DNA from: Planctomycetota bacterium
GTDB lineage: Bacteria > Planctomycetota > Planctomycetia > Pirellulales > UBA1268
Assembly (NCBI GenBank): GCA_029978905.1
Contig: JAPOIM010000044.1
Span: forward strand, 1-37,855
DNA: 37,855 nucleotides
Reading direction: 5' to 3'
In this document: in pieces, positions 16,710 to 23,320 of the stretch
Layout: each line of letters begins with the position of its first letter
Numbering within the stretch: position 1 is the stretch's first letter
Notes under the pieces: model-generated
The model's database searches: none
Told to the model about the DNA's origin: nothing
What the model saw: the letters and a program-made list of their open reading frames with translations, nothing else
Program-made: the position numbers and the translations under genes

Positions 16710-19700
16710 TCACTTCAGTTCCATCAGACGCAACCTGCGATACCAGGCCTCGGTTGGTGGTCCGGAGTGGACCTGGACTGCGATGATCCCCGTCCGAGCG
16801 ATTGCGGGATCGTTCTCGGTGTAGTCGACGGTGAGCACGTCGTTGATCCAGAGGCGAACGCGGTCGCCCTCGCATCGAATCCGGTAGTCGTTCCAGTCGT
16901 TCTCTCGCAGCATTGTTCCGCGGTCTTGCGGGGCGGGGCCCGCGAGCACGCGGTTCCTACGAGACTCGTCGTAGAGACAGCCCCACCAGCCGTCGCCCAT
17001 GTCGGCTTGGTAGCCACTGACTTCATGGTGGTCAGGAATCTCAGCGGTGCGGATCTGCACGCCGGCGTTGGCCGCCGCGCCCCCGCGGAGTTGGAACTGC
17101 AGCCGAAGTTCGAAGTCACCGTAGGGCGCGTCGGTGCGAAGGAACTCGTTGCGTGGGATTGGCTTCTCGAGCGAGCCTGCGATGATCGCCTCGTTTTCGA
17201 TGCGGAACCATTCGAGGTTGCCATGCCAGCCAGCAAACGTGCGGCCGTCAAACAACGGCGTGAACGCCTCTTCGGCTGGCGGCTCCTCAGCTGCGGCAGG
17301 CTCGATCTCTGCCCCCGTGAGTTCGCGGAGCCGGATCTTGCGATAGGACGCCTCGACCTTGCGTCCCGCCTGCACCTGCAGGGCGATGATGCCGCGGTCG
17401 GAGACGTCGTCGGTCTCCACAAAGTCTGCCGTGAGCGTGCCGTTGAGCCAGATGCGAATCCGAGGCCCTTCGCAGCGGATGCGGTAGTCGTTCCAGTCGG
17501 CGGTCAGCGTGGGGTGAAGCTGCGGTGTGGCGAGGAATCGGTTGCGACGTGCTTCGTCAAACAGACCGCCAAAGTAGCCATGGCCAAGATCCGCCTGGTA
17601 GCCAGCAGCCACGCCGTCGTCACGACGGAGCGATCGCACATTGACCCCTCCGTTGGCCCCTTCTCCCTGCAGCCGGAACTGGAGGCGGAGTTCGAAGTTG
17701 CCGTAGGTCTTCTCGGTGCAGAGAAAGTCATTGCCGGTCCCCACCACCTCGTTGACGCTGCCTCCGACAATCGTGCCCCCTTCCGCACGCCAGACGCTAC
17801 GGCTTCCCGCCCAGCCGCTGAGGCTGCTGCCGTCGAAGAGCGGCACAAAGCCTTCTTCGGATGCGGCGGTTGCCACCTGCCGCTGGGCCTCTTCGAGCAG
17901 GGCGTTCACGCGAGGCTCGAGTGGTGTGCCGTGCACGGCATCCTTGAGTTGGGCAATCGCCACGACCGTCGCGGCATCGCCGCGGGACGTGAGGGCGGCG
18001 GCGATCGGCAGGACCCGCGCGTCGATGGCGTCGGGGGAGTCAACGCCCACGAGCGCCATCGCGGCCGTGAGGCCGCGTGGATCGGGATAGCGGAGGAGGA
18101 TCTCGGTCACGAGTGCCTGTTCTTCGGGGCGACGGGCAACGGCCGCTGCCGCCATGGCCAGATCGATGCGGCGTTCGAGCGGGAGGTCAAACTGCCGCAC
18201 GATGCGGAGCAGGCCGCGGACGGCACGCGTTTGGAAGGTTTCGTTCTTCAGTCGCTCTGCGAGGTCGACGAGCGCGTCGGCCGCCGCGGGGCTTGACCAG
18301 CGTCCAAGCAGTCGCGTGGCGGTGTCGACGACCGCCTCGTCGTCGCTTGCGGCGGCCTCGGCAATCAGGTGGAGTGCCGCGTCGCCCTCAAGCGTGCCCA
18401 GCACCTCGAGGACGGCCTGCCGCGTGGCGGTGTCAGCGTTATCCAGGGCATGAGCGAGGGATGGCACGCACGCGTCTCGCGAAAGCCGCTGGGCGGCCTG
18501 GGTGAGAGCGGCTTGCGTTTCCTTGCGGTCGAGCGTGGGCTGTGCGAGGAGGTCGAGGAGATCCGGGTAGCGATCCTGGCTGACAACCGACCCAAGTGCG
18601 AGCACGGCGGCGCGAGCGACGGCGTCATCGGCATGCTGCGACAGTGCGAACAGTCGCTCCTCTGCAGAGGTGATTCCCCGGCTGCCTGCAAGGCCTGCGG
18701 CGGCGACGAGCGTCGAGGTGTCCGTGGTGTTCAGCCGTGCCACGATGGCCTCGTCGACCGCTGCCGCGTCGAGGGTGGCAAGCGCTGCTGAGGCGGTGGC
18801 CACGATCTCCGCATCGCTGTCGCCGAGCGATTCGAGCAGCCGTTCGATGCCTGCTGGGTTGGGCCAGTTTCCTAACGCCTCCAAGGCAAATCGCCGAAGG
18901 TCTGCGTCGTCGGAGTCCGCGGCCGCCAGCACCACGGCAAAAGCCTCAGGGGCCTTGCTGTCGGAAAGCGCGCTTGTGAGTGCGATCTTCCGTCGCGGGC
19001 TCGCGGTGGGAAAAGCCTTCAGGAGCGCAGCCACCCCAAATGCATCAGCCTGTCGGGCAGCCTGGACCCCCAACTGAAAGGCGTCTTCACGATCGCTTGC
19101 CAGGAGCGCGGCCAGCCGCGGGGCGGCATCGTCTACGTGGCGAAGCACCAACTGCGCGCTTGCCGCATCGGCAAAGCGGTGCAGGTTTCGGCGGATGTCG
19201 CCGCTGCGATCAATGTTCGCGGCGTCGTTCACGAGTGCGTCGACATGCCGCAGGGCACGTATCGCGAGCACGTCTTCGTGCCCGACACCGCGACGCTCGG
19301 CCGCCAGCAAAATAGCCGCAGCGAGCGAGGAGGGACGCGTGGCAGAGGGAACGTGGCGAACGAGCGCTGTGATCGCGTCGTCGGAGGCAATCTGCGCGAG
19401 GCCGCTGAGGGCCGCGTCGACGACCTCTGGCTCGGCGGCGTCGAGGTACTGCGCGAGCGAGGGCACCGCTCGCTTGTCTCCACGTCGGCCAAGCGAAGTC
19501 AAAATGCCAACGCGCACGTCAGGCGACACGCGGTCGATTGCCGCCACGAGAGCCTCAGTGGCAGCCGGGTCTGCGATCTCCTCGAGGGCGTGGCGGGCAT
19601 ACGCCGCAAGTTCGTGTGAGTCGAGGACCGCGGCTAGGGCATCGACGGCGGAGGCATCCCCGGCGATCGCCAGCGAGCGGCAGGCCATCGCCCGCTCAAA

Positions 19701-19853
19701 GAGGGGCTGATCGGACTGCAGGGTGGCAATGGCGTCTGCCGTGTTTGCTGGCGTGGCCTGCGTAGGTGACTCTGCACGGGCAGGCACCACAGCCGCGGCT
19801 GCCAGCAGTGTGGCACCGCACATCCAGAGCGATCGGAGGAACAGGCGTTTCAT
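16710..19853 (-). CDS. Secreted HEAT-repeat protein with two C-terminal DUF1080 domains
   Basis: A 1047-residue exported protein. Signal peptide MKRLFLRSLW...VPARAE. Residues about 40-655 are Ala-rich helical repeats of HEAT/PBS-lyase type (for example AVPSLAQYLDAAEPEVVDAA). Two homologous DUF1080 domains follow: about 666-850 (FVPLFDGSSLSGW) and about 860-1047 (FTPLFDGRTFAGW). Each ends in the family pattern with WNDYRIRCEG and (V/I)RLR or (I/L)RLRE. DUF1080 domains adopt a concanavalin-like fold, and characterised members cleave 3-keto-glycosides. The Gfo/Idh/MocA gene 12 bases upstream could supply the 3-keto substrate (inference). HEAT repeats probably mediate protein binding. The tandem DUF1080 units are clearly paralogous, indicating internal duplication. 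It is convergent with the PL22-CE12 gene, with 29 bases between the stops. Confidence 0.87.
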   Translation of the reverse strand: MKRLFLRSLWMCGATLLAAAAVVPARAESPTQATPANTADAIATLQSDQPLFERAMACRSLAIAGDASAVDALAAVLDSHELAAYARHALEEIADPAATEALVAAIDRVSPDVRVGILTSLGRRGDKRAVPSLAQYLDAAEPEVVDAALSGLAQIASDDAITALVRHVPSATRPSSLAAAILLAAERRGVGHEDVLAIRALRHVDALVNDAANIDRSGDIRRNLHRFADAASAQLVLRHVDDAAPRLAALLASDREDAFQLGVQAARQADAFGVAALLKAFPTASPRRKIALTSALSDSKAPEAFAVVLAAADSDDADLRRFALEALGNWPNPAGIERLLESLGDSDAEIVATASAALATLDAAAVDEAIVARLNTTDTSTLVAAAGLAGSRGITSAEERLFALSQHADDAVARAAVLALGSVVSQDRYPDLLDLLAQPTLDRKETQAALTQAAQRLSRDACVPSLAHALDNADTATRQAVLEVLGTLEGDAALHLIAEAAASDDEAVVDTATRLLGRWSSPAAADALVDLAERLKNETFQTRAVRGLLRIVRQFDLPLERRIDLAMAAAAVARRPEEQALVTEILLRYPDPRGLTAAMALVGVDSPDAIDARVLPIAAALTSRGDAATVVAIAQLKDAVHGTPLEPRVNALLEEAQRQVATAASEEGFVPLFDGSSLSGWAGSRSVWRAEGGTIVGGSVNEVVGTGNDFLCTEKTYGNFELRLQFRLQGEGANGGVNVRSLRRDDGVAAGYQADLGHGYFGGLFDEARRNRFLATPQLHPTLTADWNDYRIRCEGPRIRIWLNGTLTADFVETDDVSDRGIIALQVQAGRKVEASYRKIRLRELTGAEIEPAAAEEPPAEEAFTPLFDGRTFAGWHGNLEWFRIENEAIIAGSLEKPIPRNEFLRTDAPYGDFELRLQFQLRGGAAANAGVQIRTAEIPDHHEVSGYQADMGDGWWGCLYDESRRNRVLAGPAPQDRGTMLRENDWNDYRIRCEGDRVRLWINDVLTVDYTENDPAIARTGIIAVQVHSGPPTEAWYRRLRLMELK
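16725..17860 (-). repeat. Internal tandem duplication encoding the two DUF1080 domains
   Basis: The two roughly 570-base halves encode paralogous domains. Matching segments include YGNFELRLQF and YGDFELRLQF, GYQADLGHGYFGGLFDE and GYQADMGDGWWGCLYDE, and ARRNRFLATP and SRRNRVLAGP. The copies have diverged well beyond recent duplication, so both domains have probably been kept for function. Confidence 0.75.
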
Positions 19854-19865
19854 GGTTCGTTCTCG

Positions 19866-21209
19866 TCAGACAAGCCAAGGTTCACGGGTGGCGCGGGAAC
19901 GCAGGCGATTTGCCGCGTCGTCGTTCACGAAGGAGAGAGTGTCCGGGTCGAAGGTGAGTTTGCGTTGCAGGATCCAGGCGATCGCGGCGGCGTGGCAGAG
20001 CACGTGGCTGCTGGCCATCACGTCCGGGTTGCAGGCAGGCTGCTCACGCGTTTTCACGCAGTTGAAGAAGTCGCGGACATGCCACTTCGGCGAGGTACCT
20101 GGTTCATCAGGGATCGGCGGCAACGCCGCTCGGAGCCGGTCGTCTGACACGGCGGTGCGACCGCTGTCGCCGGTCTCCACCCAGCCTTCGTCTCCCTCGT
20201 AGCGCACCGGGCAGGTGCCGAGCCCCATCCAGCCTGCACGTCGCATGATCAGCTTCACACCGTTGGCATAGGTGCACTCGATAACGTTGTCTCCTTCGAC
20301 ATCGAGTGGCTCGTACGTAACGGGCAGCGTGCCATCGGCCTGGAGGGCCCACTGGCAGAGGTCGGCGGTGTGAGCGCCCCAGTCGAGGAGCTTGGCTCCC
20401 GAGTCGAAATCGTGGAATCCCCGCCAGCCCCCGTCGACATACGCCTGATTGAATGGCCGCCACGGGGCGGGCCCGAGCCACATGTCCCAGTCCACGATGT
20501 CTTTCTCGGGCTCGGGCTGGGCGGGGAGCCAGTCATGGCGGTCGATCAGTTCGTAGATCGAGGCGTGGACGGTGTGCAGACGACCAAGATGGCCGCTCCA
20601 GGCCAGCTCTGCGGCGCCGCGGAAGTTGGGGACGTTGCGGCGCTGCGTGCCCGCCTGGAAGATCCGGCCTGTGGCCCTCATGGTTTCCGCAAGCCGTTCC
20701 GTGAGGTCGATGCTGATGGCGCAGGGCTTTTCGGAGTACACATCTTTGCCCGCACGAGCCGCGAGCATGGACGCGGGAGCGTGCCAGCGGTCACCTGTCG
20801 CGATCAGCACGGTGTCGATGTCAGGTCGGTCCAGCAGTTCACGGAAGTCGCGATAGGTTTCGACGCCTGATCCGTGGGCCTTTTCTCCCATTTCCTTTAC
20901 AGCAGCGCGGCGGTCCGCCCGCACGTCGGCGACGGCCACAAACTGCACGTCCGGCTGCCGCAGCATGAAGTCGAGCACATACCCGCCCCGGTTGCGGATG
21001 CCGATGCCACCAAGCGTGATCCGCTCGCTCGGCGCGACGGCGCCGTCGCGTCCGAGGGCGGACGCCGGAATGATCGTTGGAAAGGTGAAAACGGTCGAGG
21101 CCGCGGCGGTGGTGGTAAGAAAGCGTCGCCGACCAAGTCGCGACGATCGTTTCTGGGAGTGTTTGTCGGGAGCGGCGGGGGTGTTCGGGGGAATGGATGT
21201 GGCGTGCAT
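19866..21209 (-). CDS. Tat-exported Gfo/Idh/MocA-family oxidoreductase
   Basis: A 447-residue NAD(P)-dependent oxidoreductase. A long n-region precedes the twin-arginine motif GRRRFLTTTAAA and a hydrophobic stretch ending near IPASALG. The Rossmann loop reads GGIGIRNRGG, a form common in exported planctomycete members. The catalytic-lysine motif is SEKPCAIS, and LLDWGAHTADLCQW carries the substrate-domain His. The ATG at 21209 is chosen for the AGGGGACC about 5 bases upstream; an open extension to 21344 lacks such a site. Its stop is 12 bases from the HEAT-DUF1080 start, so the two genes are almost certainly co-transcribed. Inferred role: oxidation of a glycoside (for example at C3) before DUF1080 cleavage. 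The sequence does not identify the sugar. Confidence 0.88.
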   Translation of the reverse strand: MHATSIPPNTPAAPDKHSQKRSSRLGRRRFLTTTAAASTVFTFPTIIPASALGRDGAVAPSERITLGGIGIRNRGGYVLDFMLRQPDVQFVAVADVRADRRAAVKEMGEKAHGSGVETYRDFRELLDRPDIDTVLIATGDRWHAPASMLAARAGKDVYSEKPCAISIDLTERLAETMRATGRIFQAGTQRRNVPNFRGAAELAWSGHLGRLHTVHASIYELIDRHDWLPAQPEPEKDIVDWDMWLGPAPWRPFNQAYVDGGWRGFHDFDSGAKLLDWGAHTADLCQWALQADGTLPVTYEPLDVEGDNVIECTYANGVKLIMRRAGWMGLGTCPVRYEGDEGWVETGDSGRTAVSDDRLRAALPPIPDEPGTSPKWHVRDFFNCVKTREQPACNPDVMASSHVLCHAAAIAWILQRKLTFDPDTLSFVNDDAANRLRSRATREPWLV

Positions 21210-21318
21210 GGAAGGTCCCCTAGTGAAGTGCGACATGACGCATCGCACGAAGATCGCATAGGTACAGTTTGGGGAACAGACTCTCCCCAGCCCCCGACCG
21301 TAAGCAGAGCGTAGCACG

Positions 21319-21334
21319 GCGGCTTCCAAGCCGC
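21319..21334. other. Palindromic hairpin in a tRNA-like context
   Basis: A near-perfect palindrome, GCGGCTTCCAAGCCGC, lies in the 153-base space between the Nudix stop and the Gfo start. Shortly downstream on the plus strand (from about 21344) is GGTTCGAAC, the classic T-loop wording. Together they resemble the anticodon and T arms of a Gly(TCC) tRNA, but the stem is out of register with a 7-base loop and no acceptor stem forms. No T-run follows on either strand, so it is not an obvious intrinsic terminator. It may be a tRNA remnant or chance. Confidence 0.25.
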
Positions 21335-21362
21335 GATCACGCACGGTTCGAACGGAAACGGC

Positions 21363-21923
21363 TTACGCGTCTCGTCGGCTGCGGAGGAGTTCGAGGCGGA
21401 GGATGGCCGAGACACTCTTGGCATCATCGATGCGTCCGTCGAGGCACATTGCCACAGCCTCCTGCCAGGACACGACGTGCGTGTCGATCGTTTCGCCGGG
21501 CTCGAGGGCCTGGGGGCCGGGCGTGAGGGTGCGGGCCACAAACACGTGCATGCGTTCGCGGAGGATTCCAGGCGACATCCAAAGCCCGGGAACCTCTTCG
21601 ATTTCCGCAGCGCGGTACCCCGTCTCCTCCTCGAGCTCGCGTCGAGCAGCATCGACGATCGGCTCTTCGCGGTCGAGCGTTCCCGCGGGCAGTTCCCAAA
21701 GTGTGAGGCCCACCGACGTTCGGTAGTTCTGGATGAGGCAGACCGCCTCGTCGCTGACCATCGGCACGATCACCACGCTGCCGGGATGCTCCACGATTTC
21801 ACGCGTTCGCCGCGTGCCGTCACGGCAGGGTTCGGTGACGCGCACCACCCGGAAGCGACGGGTCGTCAGCAGTTCCTCAGGGGCATCCGTGTGGGTGGGG
21901 CCGGGCGATGGTGTGTCGGTCAT
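21363..21923 (-). CDS. Nudix hydrolase (ADP-ribose pyrophosphatase-like)
   Basis: A 186-residue Nudix protein. The Nudix box fits GX5EX7REUXEEXGU at residues 81-103: G81, E87, then RELEEETGY (95-103), the metal-binding helix. The preceding LTLWELPAGTLD and the following PGLWMSPGILRERMHVFVA match the ADP-ribose pyrophosphatase/NudF branch. The likely reaction is Mg-dependent hydrolysis of ADP-ribose or a related nucleoside diphosphate sugar in the cytoplasm. The start at 21923 is fixed by context: its ATG shares ATGA with the stop of the upstream CE15-like gene (TGA at 21920-21922), a classic coupled arrangement. An in-frame ATG at 21959 would lie inside that gene. Confidence 0.9.
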   Translation of the reverse strand: MTDTPSPGPTHTDAPEELLTTRRFRVVRVTEPCRDGTRRTREIVEHPGSVVIVPMVSDEAVCLIQNYRTSVGLTLWELPAGTLDREEPIVDAARRELEEETGYRAAEIEEVPGLWMSPGILRERMHVFVARTLTPGPQALEPGETIDTHVVSWQEAVAMCLDGRIDDAKSVSAILRLELLRSRRDA

Positions 21924-23164
21924 GGTTGTGTTGGCTCCGTGGCCCATGTTGCAAACCACTTTTGTGCGTCGGTGTCGGGGAAGGGATGCCGTGCGATTGC
22001 GGTGTCGACATTTGATTTGTCCAAGAGGAACGTGTCGACGAAGGCCTCAACCTCGGCACGCTGACTTCCAGGGAGCCGGCAGTGCGGATGGCCGCCCTCG
22101 ATCGAATACCCAAATCGATCCCCGATCCCAAAGGTCTTCCACACCTCGTGCGCTGCACGGCAGGAGACGTATCCCGACTCATCGGCGAGCCACTCGTAGT
22201 CTGTATTCCCCAGCACCAGTAAGGCCCGAGGGGCGACCATGGCCATCACCTCGTGGTGGTCGTAGGGAAGTTTTTCGACCGTATCGCGAAAGGCAAACAT
22301 CTCCTCGCGGAACCAGGCATGGCTGGTCCTGCCCAGCGTCTCGACATTGCCAAGTGTTTCCGAGACACGCCAGGCTGCAGCGCCGCCTCCGCCGGGCTCT
22401 TGGGCAATCGTGAGCGCGATCCGTTCGTCGAGGGCCCCCGCGAAGAGGGCCATCTTTCCGGCGAACGAGCAGCCGGTGACCGCAAGATGCGAACGGTCGA
22501 TCGGCAAGTCCTTCTCAACGAGTTCGAGGCCGTCGATCAGCCGGCTGACTCCCCAAGGCCAGGCTGCGTAGGCACCGATGTGGGTGAGGTCTGGATAGAG
22601 CCTATTGATCGGTTCCTCACCGCGCTTTTGCGTATGGGCCATCACCTGACGAAAGTCGAAGGCAATCATCGCGATGCGTCGGTTCGTGAAGATCTCAGCG
22701 GGGAGACTCCCGCTCGGAAAACCGACGCCGATCACCGCTGGACAAGGGGCCGTGAGGTCGCCCTCTGGCAGGATGACGCGGGCAGTGAGTGTCAGCGATT
22801 CATTGTTGTGATTCACGTCAACGATCAACTCACCGTTTTCGTACCGAGCGCTGAGTTTTCCCGGCCGCGGTGGTTTCGAGCCAATGCCGTAGTGTTCGAC
22901 CTCTGCCTGGATCTCGGCCCGCCGTCGCGCCCAGTCGGCAAAGCTCGTGCATCGGCCGGAGTGATCGGACCACTCAAATGGATCGGGCAGGGTGGTGATC
23001 TCCGGCAGGGCATCGATCGCGGGAAGCACCGGTGGCGTAAACTCGCTCCCCGTGTTTTCCACGTCAAAGACACGCGGTATCTCGTCTGCAGGAGCCCAGC
23101 GTGCGATGAGCAGCAGCGCGCAGCCCACGACGCAGATGCGGATCGTGTTTTGCCGTCTGGTCAC
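21920..23164 (-). CDS. CE15 glucuronoyl esterase-like secreted hydrolase
   Basis: A 414-residue exported alpha/beta hydrolase. Signal peptide about 1-26 (ending WAPADE). CE15 features appear in order: the N-terminal PDPFEW and RRAEIQAEVEHYGIG segments, the nucleophile motif VTGCSFAGKMAL with S233, the acid region AQEPGGGGAAAWR with E256, and the late HC pair in GGHPHC (H361). Fungal and many bacterial CE15 enzymes have GCSRxGK; here the Arg is Phe. CE15 enzymes cut ester links between 4-O-methyl-glucuronic acid of xylan and lignin alcohols. With the neighbouring pectin- and arabinan-active enzymes this suggests plant-type or algal cell-wall material. GAGGAGAA lies just before the ATG. It is translationally coupled to the Nudix gene and divergent from the cytochrome gene. 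Confidence 0.85.
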   Translation of the reverse strand: MTRRQNTIRICVVGCALLLIARWAPADEIPRVFDVENTGSEFTPPVLPAIDALPEITTLPDPFEWSDHSGRCTSFADWARRRAEIQAEVEHYGIGSKPPRPGKLSARYENGELIVDVNHNNESLTLTARVILPEGDLTAPCPAVIGVGFPSGSLPAEIFTNRRIAMIAFDFRQVMAHTQKRGEEPINRLYPDLTHIGAYAAWPWGVSRLIDGLELVEKDLPIDRSHLAVTGCSFAGKMALFAGALDERIALTIAQEPGGGGAAAWRVSETLGNVETLGRTSHAWFREEMFAFRDTVEKLPYDHHEVMAMVAPRALLVLGNTDYEWLADESGYVSCRAAHEVWKTFGIGDRFGYSIEGGHPHCRLPGSQRAEVEAFVDTFLLDKSNVDTAIARHPFPDTDAQKWFATWATEPTQP

Positions 23165-23192
23165 AGGTTCTCCTCAAAATAGGGCCGGCGTG

Positions 23193-23200
23193 AGCATACC
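23193..23200 (-). promoter_or_regulatory. Putative -10 box for the CE15/Nudix unit
   Basis: The minus strand reads GGTATGCT, ending 29 bases before the ATG at 23164. This is the same GGTATGNT wording seen before the genes at 2216, 2369 and 35736. A GATACGAT-like hexamer lies on the other strand at about 23295-23302, in front of the divergent gene at 23321. No -35 box is evident. Confidence 0.38.
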
Positions 23201-23320
23201 GTGCCGCGAAGAAATGCGAGGTTGCGGGGAAAAAGCAGGCGAGGGCAGACTGAAGGCCGCGGAACGATGAGGCCGCGTGATCGCGGACCACGGGATACGA
23301 TGAGAGAACCCAGGACGGCA

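Noticed and set aside
16689-18296. Plus-strand open frame opposite the HEAT-DUF1080 gene
   Set aside because: The minus-strand frame has clear duplicated DUF1080 domains and a signal peptide; the plus frame has none.
21319-21334. Intrinsic terminator for the Nudix gene
   Set aside because: The palindrome has no adjacent T-run on the transcribed strand.
21210-21344. N-terminal extension of the Gfo/Idh/MocA protein to 21344
   Set aside because: The extension lacks a ribosome site, and a start at 21209 has a good AGGGGACC and a normal Tat n-region.
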